64,000 bases of DNA from Methylotenera_A sp040387515 (GTDB lineage Bacteria > Pseudomonadota > Gammaproteobacteria > Burkholderiales > Methylophilaceae). Below, piece by piece: positions 34,022 through 42,432 of the stretch. The notes beneath the pieces were generated by a model. The model did not search any database. It saw only the letters and a program-made list of their open reading frames with translations, and had not been told where the DNA came from. Where the stretch lies: contig JAZKDP010000006.1 of NCBI GenBank assembly GCA_040387515.1, positions 62,001 to 126,000 on the forward strand, read 5' to 3'. The position numbers were made by a program, and so were the translations under genes. Positions within the stretch are counted from its first letter, which is position 1, and each line of letters begins with the position of its first letter.

Positions 34022-34034
34022 GGGAGAAACTCCC
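34022..34034. promoter_or_regulatory. GGGA-N5-TCCC operator, copy 3 (kinase 2 / YVTN 1 divergent gap)
   Basis: GGGA-GAAAC-TCCC, 96 bases before the second kinase start and 135 before the first YVTN ATG. A TATAAT at 34074-34079 downstream on the plus strand is a good -10 for the YVTN gene, placing the palindrome about 40 bases upstream of it. Confidence 0.6.
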
Positions 34035-34169
34035 GCGATAGTTTGCATGCGGTTTGTATCAATATCTCGCTACTATAATCAATAAAGTATTCTTAAAAAA
34101 TTTTAAACTCTGCATCATCTCTGGCAGAAAAACATTCTATAAAGTGAAAAACTATTGATACGAACTAGC

Positions 34170-35135
34170 ATGCTTACTATAAAACAAGCGATGTTGATTG
34201 GTGCATGTCTTTGCTGGAGTTTTTTGGCAAACGCTGCACCTTTCGCTTACGTGACCAACCAAGGTAACAATACAGTTTCGGTTGTAAATCTGGCTGATAA
34301 CACAGTGACAACCAACGTTAAAGTTGGTACTGCACCTGTTGGCGTGGCGATAGATGCAAAGCAAAATCGTGTGTATATCTCTAATGTGGAAAGCCGCTCA
34401 GTTTCGGTATTGGATATGTTAACCAACCAAGTGATACACGAAATTAAGCTCGCCATTGCGCCCGTTGGTGTCACAGTAAGTAAAAATGGTGGTCAACTTT
34501 TTGTTGCGGATTGGTTTAATGACCAAGTGCTGGTGATTGATACTGAAAGTTATTTGCAAACACATGCAATCGCAATGGGAAAATTGCCGGCTGGCATGGT
34601 ATTAAACCGCGAAGGGACTAGTTTGTACGTCGCCAATCGCGATAGCAATGATGTGGGTGTGATTGATACTAACACCATGCAAATCATCCATAAAATTGCG
34701 GTCGGTAAACACCCGTTTGGCATGGCGTTATCAGGCGATGGCAAGCTGCTATATGTGGTGAATGTTGAAAGCAACACCGTGTCGGTAATAGATGTGCGTC
34801 GCGATGTGGTGGTTGCTAGCATTCCTGTCGGCAATCATCCTTACTGCGCCACTAGCAACACAGATGGCAGCCGCATTTATGTCACCAACACGCAGGCGGA
34901 TACCGTATCGGTTATAGATACCAAAGCACAGAAAGTGATTGCCACCATTAAAGTGGGCGGTACGCCAGAAGGCATCAGCTATGATTCGCAACATCACCGT
35001 ATTTATGTTGCAAGCTGGATGGACGATGCACTGACAGTGATTGATGCCAAAACCAATAAAGTGATACAAAGTATTGCCACAGGCGCGCAAAGTCGTGCAT
35101 TTGGGCAATTTATCGCATCACCGTCTATTCAATAG
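34170..35135 (+). CDS. Secreted YVTN-family beta-propeller protein 1
   Basis: 321 residues. Signal peptide to about residue 21 (FLANA), mature start APFAYVTNQGNN. About seven repeats of some 42 residues follow, each with a YV(T/S/A)N-type strand, a VSVIDT strand and an I.VG..P.G turn, the hallmark of YVTN propellers. Such periplasmic or extracellular propellers have been linked to quinoprotein and surface-layer functions but have no fixed activity; no catalytic residues are evident. I prefer the ATG at 34170 to the TTG at 34155 because only the former begins a clean signal peptide. It is controlled from a gap holding the GGGA-N5-TCCC palindrome and ends before a second copy of the same gene family. 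Confidence 0.88.
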   Translation: MLTIKQAMLIGACLCWSFLANAAPFAYVTNQGNNTVSVVNLADNTVTTNVKVGTAPVGVAIDAKQNRVYISNVESRSVSVLDMLTNQVIHEIKLAIAPVGVTVSKNGGQLFVADWFNDQVLVIDTESYLQTHAIAMGKLPAGMVLNREGTSLYVANRDSNDVGVIDTNTMQIIHKIAVGKHPFGMALSGDGKLLYVVNVESNTVSVIDVRRDVVVASIPVGNHPYCATSNTDGSRIYVTNTQADTVSVIDTKAQKVIATIKVGGTPEGISYDSQHHRIYVASWMDDALTVIDAKTNKVIQSIATGAQSRAFGQFIASPSIQ

Positions 35136-35444
35136 AGGGCGGTTTCTTAACCGCTCTAATCTATTCATTTAATTCATATTTTCCCAATAATTACGGGAAA
35201 ATATCCCGTACTTATTCATGATTAAATGCGTACCAAATACTTGGCTACAAAGTTACTGTAGATATTGTTTTCTTAGCTGTTCATTACCAATTTTTAAGAC
35301 ATGTCAGCATACTAAAATTTATCTGTTCAATATTTCAAAAAGTGATTTTCTGAACGTTTAAGCGTGTTCAGTATTTTGCATTTTCCTCATGGTAGCTTTA
35401 AGAAAATCACTTTACACAGTCGCTTTATTAGGAGTTTTATCATC
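35136..35444. other. Leader region of YVTN 2
   Basis: 309 bases; contains the GGGA-N5-TCCC copy at 35195-35207, an AT-rich stretch and, just before the next gene, the ribosome site AGGAG at 35430-35434. No other gene is visible. The distance from palindrome to start (about 240 bases) implies a long leader or a distant activator site. Confidence 0.55.
35195..35207. promoter_or_regulatory. GGGA-N5-TCCC operator, copy 4 (YVTN 2)
   Basis: Extended ACGGGA-AAATA-TCCCGT (35193-35209), fully symmetrical in the arms. It lies between the two YVTN genes. An additional TTTCCCAATAATTACGGGAAA half-overlapping arrangement (35190-35200 and left) could provide a second, wider-spaced pairing. Confidence 0.58.
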
Positions 35445-36410
35445 ATGCAAGTGTCACGCTCAATACTACTTTCCGCTTTAATTTCAACTCTGTTTTTTAG
35501 TGGTTATGCACTCGCAGAACCATTCGCCTATGTGCCTAATGAAAAAGACGGCAAGGTGTCGGTGATTGATACGGCTACCGATAAAGTGGTGGGTACGCTG
35601 CCTAAAAAAGGTAAGTTTGGTAAGCAAATACAAGCAGTGGCCTTAAACCCTGAAGGCACAAAATTGTACGTGGTGGTGCGTGACAAAAATGCAGTCGCCA
35701 TTGTGGATGTAAAAACAGGCAAGCAAATCGGTTTGGTGAAAGTAGGGGATGAGCCAGAAGGTATTGATATTGCGCCAGATGGTAAAACGCTAGCAGCTTG
35801 TTTAGAAGAAGAAAATGCGGTTTCATTTGTGGATTTAGCAACGGAAAAATTGATTCACACTGCTAAGACACAGGGTCGCAACCCTGAGCATTGTGTGTAC
35901 TCACCAGAAGGTAAATGGCTATTGGCGAGCAACGAAGAAAGTGGCGATGTGGATGTGATTGATGTGGCGACACATACATCTGTGCATTTGATTAAAGCTA
36001 CTAAGCATCCGCGTGGCATTGGCTTTTCCCCAGATGGCAAGCTGGTTTATATCGCCAATGAAGCGGCTAATTTGGTTGAGGTGGTATCGGTGGGCGATTG
36101 GAAAGTGTTACATCGCATCACCGTGGGATTACGTTCAAATGGTGTGAAAGTATCGAAAGACGGTAGTCGTGTTTATGTGAGCAATGGTGGTGACCACAAT
36201 ATTAGCGTGATTGATGCCGTCAATAACACAGTGATTGCGACTATTCCTGTTGGTCAACGCCCGTGGAATATGGCACTAACACCTGATGGAAAAAAACTCT
36301 ATGTTGCAAATGGTCGCAGCAACAGCGTGTCAGTGATTGATACAGAAAAAAACACCGTATTAAGTGAAATTCCAGTGGGTAAATTTCCGTGGGGCGTGGT
36401 GATTCACTAG
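35445..36410 (+). CDS. Secreted YVTN-family beta-propeller protein 2
   Basis: 321 residues, the same length as YVTN 1. Signal peptide to about residue 25 (SGYALAEP), mature start EPFAYVPNEKDGKVSVIDT. Seven propeller repeats of about 41 residues, e.g. YVVVRDKNAVAIVD, VYIANEAANLVEVV, VYVSNGGDHNISVIDA, LYVANGRSNSVSVIDT. The start is the ATG at 35445 with AGGAG about 10 bases before; the longer in-frame extension to 35364 has no signal-like features. The pair of equal-length paralogues (about one third identical by eye) probably arose by duplication and may form a hetero-oligomer. It is followed by two hairpins. Confidence 0.9.
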   Translation: MQVSRSILLSALISTLFFSGYALAEPFAYVPNEKDGKVSVIDTATDKVVGTLPKKGKFGKQIQAVALNPEGTKLYVVVRDKNAVAIVDVKTGKQIGLVKVGDEPEGIDIAPDGKTLAACLEEENAVSFVDLATEKLIHTAKTQGRNPEHCVYSPEGKWLLASNEESGDVDVIDVATHTSVHLIKATKHPRGIGFSPDGKLVYIANEAANLVEVVSVGDWKVLHRITVGLRSNGVKVSKDGSRVYVSNGGDHNISVIDAVNNTVIATIPVGQRPWNMALTPDGKKLYVANGRSNSVSVIDTEKNTVLSEIPVGKFPWGVVIH

Positions 36411-36428
36411 TTAGAATATTAATTGATT

Positions 36429-36456
36429 AGGCTATTAAGGTAAGTCTTAATAGCCT
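36429..36456. terminator. Hairpin after YVTN 2
   Basis: Perfect 11-base stem (36429-36439 with 36446-36456), 6-base loop, no T run. Probably an mRNA-end stabiliser or part of a double terminator with the next hairpin. Confidence 0.55.
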
Positions 36457-36462
36457 TACAAG

Positions 36463-36501
36463 AAATGCGTAAGCCGATTATTGGCTTGCGCATTTTCTCT
36501 T
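36463..36501. terminator. Rho-independent terminator after YVTN 2
   Basis: 13-base stem (36463-36475 with 36483-36495, one G-T pair), 7-base loop, followed by a T-rich tail. It separates the YVTN gene from the convergent minus-strand gene ending at 36523 and may serve both. Confidence 0.8.
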
Positions 36502-36522
36502 TTAAATCTACATTTAAAAAAA

Positions 36523-37428
36523 CTAAAGCGCTGTTTGCTGGCGTTTATATTCCTTCCGTTTCATCGCCATATATTCCTCTTGTTCTACTTCATGCAACTG
36601 GCGCGGGTAATTTTCGTTGCTGGCATACCAAAGCTGAAAGCGCTTTTCTGGCATGCTGCCGGATGGCGCATTTAGCGTCGCAAGATAAGCATCAATCGCC
36701 AAGTAGTAGCGCATCGTATTGCGTTCAACCACGCCTCGCACGCCTTGAATATAGTCTGGCTGCGCATTTGTGTGCTTGTCGGTTGTCGTAAATCCAACTT
36801 TGTCTCTGCCGATGGTCGCTAAATAAGTTTTCATGGCGATTCGACCACTTAAACCAAATGAATACGTATAAGTAAAATGCAGAAAAGTTTGCCCATCTTT
36901 AAGCGGAATCGACTCAATCCAAATGCGGTAATTAGAGGTGCCTAAAGGCCCTTTTTCTGCATTTAGTTGAATAGCAAAATAATCGGCTGAACTCATTATT
37001 TCGCGATAATTAAACTGCACGCGCGAAGTATCTTCCAAAGGTTGATCATATTTTTTACCAAGATTAACATTCAATACAGTGTCATTATTAAGACTGACTG
37101 CCTGACAATATTTAATGTTGATGTGCAATATCAATACATCGCACCAATGTGCAGGGTTGTTCAACGCGGTGTTAACTTTGGCAAAAGGGTGGTTTACCAC
37201 AGCGTAAATTTCGCCTTTTAAATTATCGGCTGATTCTTCAGAGTTGAGATAAAGAGGTCGTTTAAATTGGTTATTATTCAGCTGCTTAGCTAGCTCTGTA
37301 TATTTTTCGCTTAAAGTTTTTGCATTGCTTTCAGGTGATGCAGAGTCTGCGGAAAACGCTTGGGTATAACTGAAAAAAAGGCTGCCAACGAATAACGTTA
37401 CTTTGAATAGAAGTGTTTTTAATGACAT
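36523..37428 (-). CDS. Secreted protein of unknown function, downstream of a PLD gene
   Basis: 301 residues with a signal peptide (to about residue 26, QAFSAD). No family recognised with certainty. The mature chain is beta-rich with a START/SRPBCC-like flavour (LNNPAHWCDVLILHINIKYCQAV, FLHFTYTYSFGLSGRIAMKTYLATIG), two Cys close together near 95 and 106 that may pair, and a Gln/Lys/Arg-rich C-terminus. It starts 42 bases after the lipoprotein PLD gene and is presumably in the same operon, so lipid binding or transport is a reasonable guess. Confidence 0.72.
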   Translation of the reverse strand: MSLKTLLFKVTLFVGSLFFSYTQAFSADSASPESNAKTLSEKYTELAKQLNNNQFKRPLYLNSEESADNLKGEIYAVVNHPFAKVNTALNNPAHWCDVLILHINIKYCQAVSLNNDTVLNVNLGKKYDQPLEDTSRVQFNYREIMSSADYFAIQLNAEKGPLGTSNYRIWIESIPLKDGQTFLHFTYTYSFGLSGRIAMKTYLATIGRDKVGFTTTDKHTNAQPDYIQGVRGVVERNTMRYYLAIDAYLATLNAPSGSMPEKRFQLWYASNENYPRQLHEVEQEEYMAMKRKEYKRQQTAL

Positions 37429-37470
37429 TGTTTATGATAGTTTTTCTTTAAATTAAGCATTTGCATGCGG

Positions 37471-38982
37471 TTATAAAAACCTTGCCCATAACCGCGCGGC
37501 CTGTTCTTTTAATCGCGTGGCAACAGAACGTGCGCGCCAGGCTTTTAGTGTGATTTGCTTAGATTCGGCTAAGTCTTTCTCAAACATTTGCTGCATTTTC
37601 CCGCCAAAATCTTGCCCCAGCATCACGGCATTTATTTCTTGGTTGTTCACAAAGCTGCGCCAATCTAAATTGGTAGAGCCAATAGTTGACCAAACGCCAT
37701 CAATTAACGCGGTTTTGGCATGCAACAAAGCGCCTTGTCTTTCATATATTTTTACGCCAGAGCTCAATAATTCATCGTAAAACGAACGTGAGGCATGAAA
37801 CACCAAATTAGAATCGGTTTTTTCTGGCAATAAAAGTCGCACATCCACACCGCGTGCTACGGCTTCTTTTAGTGCCGCCAATAATTGTGCATCTGGCACA
37901 AAATAAGCATTGGTTAAAAAAACTTGCGTTTCCGCACTGTTAATTGCAGAAATCAACGTAGAGTAAATTTGGCTGTAAGGCTCATCTGGCGTGCTGCCAA
38001 TGGCACGTACAATCTCATTTCCCTGATTCGTTAACGCAGGGTAATAATGCTTTTGTGCAAGCTCATGGCCTTTTTGCACTGTCCAAGTATCAAAAAATAG
38101 TTTTTGAAATTCAGCCACCACTGGGCCGGTTAATTGCATATGGGTATCACGCCAAGGTGTGCCTTCAATCTCTGAAATTACTGGCGTATGTGGCGGATTA
38201 TTGCTTAACACTGGGCCAAGGTTTGGGTTGCCAATATTTGAATGGATAGAGTTTTCAACTTCGGTGTTTGCTTTCACTTTTTTCGGTTTAGTTTTTGGCT
38301 TGTTCGAATAGCCGCTACCCATAGAACCGCTGGAATACACGCTGCTAATATTAATGCCGCCTACAAACGCAATTTCACCATCTACAATTAATAATTTACG
38401 ATGATCGCGCTGATTCACATCCCAGCCTTTTCGCGTATCTAATGGGTTAATTGGGTTGTACTCCAGTACGTTCACGCCAGCATCGGATAGTTTTTTAAAA
38501 AACTCTTTAGGCGTGCTACTGCTGCCAACGCTGTCATAAATCAAATTCACTTGTACGCCACTTTGTTGTTTTCTGATAAATGCTTCAGAGAATTTTTGGC
38601 CAATTTCATCATCTTCAATAATATAAGTTTCGATATTGATATGATCCTTGGCGCCTTCAATCGCCAACATCATGGCTTTGTAAGTAGAGGGACCATCAAT
38701 CAGTAAATCGACTTTGTTGCCAATAATCAACGGGCTGCCGACAATCTCTGATTCCAATGCCAAATGCCTGTCGAATATATTGGTATCTTCACCGTCTTTT
38801 TTAAGCTTGGCTAATATGAGCCTGCTTTGTGCATTGCTTAAACTGCCTTGCGCGCCCTCTAGTTGTACTTTGCGCGGTGATTGCAGCGCCATGTCTGGCG
38901 TCATTAAAGGTATAGATGAACAGCCTACAATTAACGTTGTAGACAGGGCTATTGCTAGTTTAGTTAGATTGATTTTTTGCAT
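37471..38982 (-). CDS. PLD-family cardiolipin synthase-like lipoprotein
   Basis: 503 residues with a lipoprotein signal (IVGC, Cys21), unusual for cardiolipin synthases, which are normally membrane anchored; this one is expected in the periplasm. Two HKD motifs: HRKLLIVD with His194, Lys196 and Asp201, followed by GEIAFVGG; and HAKTALID near residue 420, followed by GSTNLDWRS. Between about 218 and 260 there is a low-complexity Ser/Gly/Lys/Pro/Asn insert not typical of the family. It could transfer or hydrolyse phosphatidyl groups. Its promoter region is shared with the BON gene and contains the AGTGC-N3-ATCGCACA element. Confidence 0.88.
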   Translation of the reverse strand: MQKINLTKLAIALSTTLIVGCSSIPLMTPDMALQSPRKVQLEGAQGSLSNAQSRLILAKLKKDGEDTNIFDRHLALESEIVGSPLIIGNKVDLLIDGPSTYKAMMLAIEGAKDHINIETYIIEDDEIGQKFSEAFIRKQQSGVQVNLIYDSVGSSSTPKEFFKKLSDAGVNVLEYNPINPLDTRKGWDVNQRDHRKLLIVDGEIAFVGGINISSVYSSGSMGSGYSNKPKTKPKKVKANTEVENSIHSNIGNPNLGPVLSNNPPHTPVISEIEGTPWRDTHMQLTGPVVAEFQKLFFDTWTVQKGHELAQKHYYPALTNQGNEIVRAIGSTPDEPYSQIYSTLISAINSAETQVFLTNAYFVPDAQLLAALKEAVARGVDVRLLLPEKTDSNLVFHASRSFYDELLSSGVKIYERQGALLHAKTALIDGVWSTIGSTNLDWRSFVNNQEINAVMLGQDFGGKMQQMFEKDLAESKQITLKAWRARSVATRLKEQAARLWARFL

Positions 38983-39110
38983 GTGCGCTAATAAATCCCG
39001 AATTTATTTTTAAGTGGTTTTTTAGTCAATATTTCTAATATATCTTTAAAGCTAATTTGCCCTAATATTGGCAACCTATCAGGAATGTAGCAGAAACAAC
39101 CATTCATTTA

Positions 39111-39126
39111 AGTGCGTTATCGCACA
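39111..39126. promoter_or_regulatory. Shared palindromic element copy A (PLD lipoprotein / BON divergent gap)
   Basis: AGTGCGTTATCGCACA: arms GTGC and GCAC six bases apart (here extended to GTGCG/CGCAC). It is 128 bases before the PLD start and 143 before the BON start. The same 16-mer with three changed central bases occurs at 58199-58214 in the equivalent position between another PLD gene and yccF. Confidence 0.5.
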
Positions 39127-39269
39127 GAACATTTTTTAAAAGTAGCCCAAAATGCACTCAGCAATCTTGTTGGTAATGGCTTTGTTTATCTAAATTAAAT
39201 TCGATTTAGGTAAACACAATATAAGCCAACTTTAACCTTAACATTCATTCACTTAAATGGAGTAAACGT

Positions 39270-39590
39270 ATGAAAAACTTTAAAAGTATTTCTAGTATTT
39301 TAGCGATAGCTGCTTTGGCAACACTAGTGGGTTGCGCATCTTCAGCCAAAAAAGAAAGCACAGGCGAATATATTGACGACAGCTTAATTACTGCAAAAGT
39401 GAAAACCGCTGTTTTAAATGAGCCAACTTTAAAATCGTCAGAAATCAATGTAGAAACATTTAAAGGCGTGGTGCAATTAAGCGGATTTGTCAATTCGCAA
39501 GCCGATATTGAAAAAGCAGCAGAAGTGGCGCGTGGCGTTAAAGGCGTTACATCAGTTAAAAACGACACTCACCTTAAAGCAAAACAATAA
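39270..39590 (+). CDS. BON-domain lipoprotein
   Basis: 106 residues; lipobox LVGC with Cys22, then a single BON domain (about 36-103: DDSLITAKVKTAVLNEP, GVVQLSGFVNSQADIEKAAEVARGVKGVTSVKNDTHL). BON proteins such as OsmY and DolP bind phospholipids and protect the envelope under osmotic stress. GGAG lies 7 bases before the ATG. It precedes a CsbD-type gene, another general-stress family, by 98 bases. Confidence 0.92.
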   Translation: MKNFKSISSILAIAALATLVGCASSAKKESTGEYIDDSLITAKVKTAVLNEPTLKSSEINVETFKGVVQLSGFVNSQADIEKAAEVARGVKGVTSVKNDTHLKAKQ

Positions 39591-39688
39591 TCCCAATTTA
39601 ATTAATATTTAATTGAAATTATGTGTAAATTTGATGCTCTAATAAGAGTTAAGTTAAATTCTTTAACAAGTAAACAAAAGGAGTCGGT

Positions 39689-39961
39689 ATGATTATTTGG
39701 GATCAAATCGAAGGCAACTGGAAACAGCTGAAAGGCAATGTTAAAGAGCAGTGGGGCAGGTTAACGGATGACGATCTAGATGTGATTGATGGTCAACGCG
39801 AAGCATTGTCTGGTAAAATTCAAGCCACTTACGGACTGACAGAAGACGATGCACACAATCAGATATCGGATTGGGAAACGATGATAACCAATGTGTTTAA
39901 GCCAGATGAAAAAATCGTGAAAGACAGTGGTGCAAAAGCATTGCCAGATGATAAAGAGTAG
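39689..39961 (+). CDS. CsbD/YjbJ-family stress protein
   Basis: 90 residues, hydrophilic, with the CsbD signature WDQIEGNWKQLKGNVKEQWGRLTDDDLDVIDG at the N-terminus and KIQATYGLTEDDAHNQISDW after it. CsbD proteins are abundant general-stress proteins of unknown mechanism. Excellent AAGGAG ribosome site. A second paralogue sits at 47318-47572. Followed by a long gap and strong terminator. Confidence 0.92.
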   Translation: MIIWDQIEGNWKQLKGNVKEQWGRLTDDDLDVIDGQREALSGKIQATYGLTEDDAHNQISDWETMITNVFKPDEKIVKDSGAKALPDDKE

Positions 39962-40292
39962 TTTTTATCTAATTTAAAGTATTAACTAACTTAATTAACC
40001 AATTGAATTTATTGATATTAGTTAATTTAGATAAATAACTTTCATCAAACAATGTGTAATTAAAACAATACGGCGCTTTTAAAGCGCCGTATTGTTTTTT
40101 TGTACTATCTTAATTTTTTAATGCCTGTGAAAATTACAAAATATCAATCCTTAGAATTGTCCTCAATATGGATGTGACAGTCATAAGCCGTTTTAAGAAT
40201 ATGATGTAAGTGGCTTACAGCTGAGCTATGCAATGGTTGTAAGCTATCTTTTGCAATCATATAGTGCCAGTGCTAAATAGATGCTAAAAAAA
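39962..40292. other. Convergent gap after CsbD
   Basis: 331 bases. It holds the terminator at 40063-40100 and a small palindrome TGTAAG-TGG-CTTACA at 40205-40219. No gene is visible. Both neighbours end into the gap, so the palindrome at 40205 is more likely an RNA structure of the AI-2E-family gene's 3' end than an operator. Confidence 0.5.
40063..40100. terminator. Strong bidirectional rho-independent terminator
   Basis: A perfect stem of about 16-17 bases with GC-rich middle (ACGGCGC/GCGCCGT) around a minimal loop, followed by a T run on the plus strand and preceded by AAAA. Serves csbD and possibly the minus-strand transporter gene. Confidence 0.9.
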
Positions 40293-41453
40293 CTAATCGC
40301 CCAGAATTTCTGCAATCGGCCGTAAATGTTCAACATGCTCACAGATTACTTTCATGATGACGATGATAGGAATGCCGAGCAGCATGCCCCAAATGCCCCA
40401 TAACCATGCAAAAAATAGTAATGAAACAAATACTGCAGCCGCATTCATTTTTGCGATGCGGCCTGTCATCCAGGTTGTAACAAAAACACCTACAAAAGTG
40501 GCGATTAATAGTGAAGTGCCAGAAATAAATAACGCCATGATGAATGAATCAAACTGCATATAAGCCGCCATGCCTGTGGCCGCGGCAATAGCTACAGGGC
40601 CAAAGTAGGGGATAACATGCAAGAAGCCCGCGGCGACTGACCAAGCACCTGCATTTTCCAAGCCGAATAAACGCAATGCAAACCACATCATCAGGCCGAC
40701 CATTACGTTAGTCACTACCAGCATAAACATATAGCGTTGAATGGAATAGTTAATTTGATCCAGCATATTAACGGTGATTTTTTTGCGCGAAAGCGAAGGC
40801 CCAGCGAGTCTGACTAGTTTTCGTTTAAACGTATCGCCAGACAGCAACAGAAAATAAGCCAGAAAAATCATCATGATAGCTTCACCAACAAAGCCTGCAA
40901 AACCTAGTGAGCCACGCCACAGATAATTACCGATTTTAAATTTTCGTTCATCAATCACAACATGCATGATTTGCTTTTTATTTTGCCCAGAAATGTTATC
41001 TACAGAACTGGTGGCTTTTTCAACTTGATTGGCCGCAATTTGTACTCTTTGAATGTTGGAAAGTGGTGCGCCGCGCTTGCTGGTGAAATGTGAGGTGAGT
41101 TTCGTCGCGGCTTCTGGCAGTTTGGTGATAATGGATTGTACTTGACCACGCAGGCCATAGCCCGAGCCAATAACTGCAGCTATAACAGCCAGGATAACCA
41201 AAGTAGAACCAACTGCGCGTGGAATCTTAATTTGTTCAAGCCATATGACTAAGGGGTTGAGCGTGTATGACAGCAATATGCCGAGTAGCATGGTGATGAT
41301 GAAACCTTGCGCCCAATCCAGTGTAAATATAATAGCCAAGGCCATGATGACCACAAGCGCAACATTGGTCACTTGCACTTTGTCTAGAGTCGTCGGCAAG
41401 ATACTCTCTACAGACGGCTTGGTTTCATTTTCATTTGTGGGCGTTGTATTCAT
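40293..41453 (-). CDS. AI-2E family transporter (PerM/TqsA-like)
   Basis: 386 residues. Helices at about 33-70 (two), 82-100, then a soluble stretch (about 100-180), and five further helices, ending with LWGIWGMLLGIPIIVIMKVI. The central GFLHVIPYFGPVAIAAATGM motif is diagnostic of the family. Members export small molecules or act in autoinducer and ion flux; the name comes from TqsA. The first approximately 25 residues are hydrophilic. It is monocistronic and divergent from nothing; a terminator for the next gene lies just upstream of it (41511-41537). Confidence 0.9.
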   Translation of the reverse strand: MNTTPTNENETKPSVESILPTTLDKVQVTNVALVVIMALAIIFTLDWAQGFIITMLLGILLSYTLNPLVIWLEQIKIPRAVGSTLVILAVIAAVIGSGYGLRGQVQSIITKLPEAATKLTSHFTSKRGAPLSNIQRVQIAANQVEKATSSVDNISGQNKKQIMHVVIDERKFKIGNYLWRGSLGFAGFVGEAIMMIFLAYFLLLSGDTFKRKLVRLAGPSLSRKKITVNMLDQINYSIQRYMFMLVVTNVMVGLMMWFALRLFGLENAGAWSVAAGFLHVIPYFGPVAIAAATGMAAYMQFDSFIMALFISGTSLLIATFVGVFVTTWMTGRIAKMNAAAVFVSLLFFAWLWGIWGMLLGIPIIVIMKVICEHVEHLRPIAEILGD

Positions 41454-41510
41454 AGCTAACTTAATTGATTATAGAGGTTGAGATGAATAAACTGGTTGAT
41501 CGATAGCATA

Positions 41511-41537
41511 CAAAAAAACCTTTGAAATTCAAAGGTT
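41511..41537 (-). terminator. Rho-independent terminator of the alpha/beta hydrolase gene
   Basis: Ten-base perfect stem (41517-41526 with 41528-41537); on the minus strand it is followed by a run of seven T. It ends the transcript of the hydrolase gene 41608-42432. Confidence 0.85.
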
Positions 41538-41607
41538 AATCTGTAGTTAATTCAGACAGTCAATCAAAAATTTTAAGCAGTTCAGTTAAACAGTGTTGTT
41601 AACGTCA

Positions 41608-42432
41608 TTAGGATTTAAGGAAGTCCAGTAAATCTCGATTCAATTTATCTTTATGTGTATCTAAAATGCCATGTGAGCCACCTTTATAAATTTTTAAAGT
41701 CGCATGTTTAATGATTTTTGATGTAGCAATCGCAGAAGCATCAATCGGGACAACTTGGTCATCGTCACCGTGCACAATTAATGTGGGGAAATCGAATTTT
41801 TTTAAATCTTCGGTAAAATCAGTTTCTGAAAACGCTTTAATACAGTCATATGTATTTTTGTGTCCTGCTTGCATGCCTTGACGCCAGAAAGAGTCCATCA
41901 TGCCTTTAGATATTTTAGCACCAGCTCTATTTGCGCCAAAAAATGGGCCGCTGGCAAGGTTTTGGTAAAATTGTGAACGATCATTCACGGATTGATCGCG
42001 GATTTTGTCAAACTCTGCTAATGGCAAGCCATCTGGGTTATTGCTAGTTTTTAGCATTAGCGGTGTAACAGCAGAAATGAGCGCTACTTTACTCACACGG
42101 CCTGCACCATGACGGCCAATGTAACGTGAAACCTCGCCACCACCTGCTGAAAACCCAACTAGCACCACATCTTTTAAATCTAGCGTAGTAATTAAGGCAG
42201 ATAAATCATCTGCGTAAGTATCCATATCGTTGCCAACCCAAGGCTGGCTAGAACGGCCATGGCCACGGCGATCATGTGCAATACAACGATAGCCATTGGA
42301 TGCCAGAAACAGCAATTGTGAGTCCCAGCTGTCAGAAGTGAGTGGCCAACCGTGGCTGAAGATAACGGTTTGGCCTGTGCCCCAGTCTTTATAATATATT
42401 TCTGTGCCGTCTTTGGTGGTAATGTTGCTCAT
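41608..42432 (-). CDS. Alpha/beta hydrolase (non-heme chloroperoxidase / arylesterase type)
   Basis: 274 residues. Catalytic triad: Ser95 in GFSAGGGE, Asp225 in VHGDDDQVVP and His254 in GGSHGI. The oxyanion-hole stretch FSHGWPL and HDRRGHGRS are typical of the haloperoxidase/esterase branch, which hydrolyses esters and can catalyse perhydrolysis. I start at the ATG at 42432, preceded by AAGGAA; the in-frame extension upstream has no family sequence. No signal peptide, so cytoplasmic. It stands alone, with its own terminator. Confidence 0.92.
   Translation of the reverse strand: MSNITTKDGTEIYYKDWGTGQTVIFSHGWPLTSDSWDSQLLFLASNGYRCIAHDRRGHGRSSQPWVGNDMDTYADDLSALITTLDLKDVVLVGFSAGGGEVSRYIGRHGAGRVSKVALISAVTPLMLKTSNNPDGLPLAEFDKIRDQSVNDRSQFYQNLASGPFFGANRAGAKISKGMMDSFWRQGMQAGHKNTYDCIKAFSETDFTEDLKKFDFPTLIVHGDDDQVVPIDASAIATSKIIKHATLKIYKGGSHGILDTHKDKLNRDLLDFLKS

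Noticed and set aside
34247..35108. Several antisense frames across the YVTN genes
   Set aside because: They mirror the repeated propeller codons and have no recognisable protein content.
35364..35444. N-terminal extension of the second YVTN protein
   Set aside because: No signal-peptide character; the ATG at 35445 has AGGAG in front and starts a standard signal peptide.
40205..40219. TGTAAG-TGG-CTTACA palindrome as an operator
   Set aside because: It lies in a convergent gap where no promoter is needed and has no second copy; more likely an RNA hairpin or chance.
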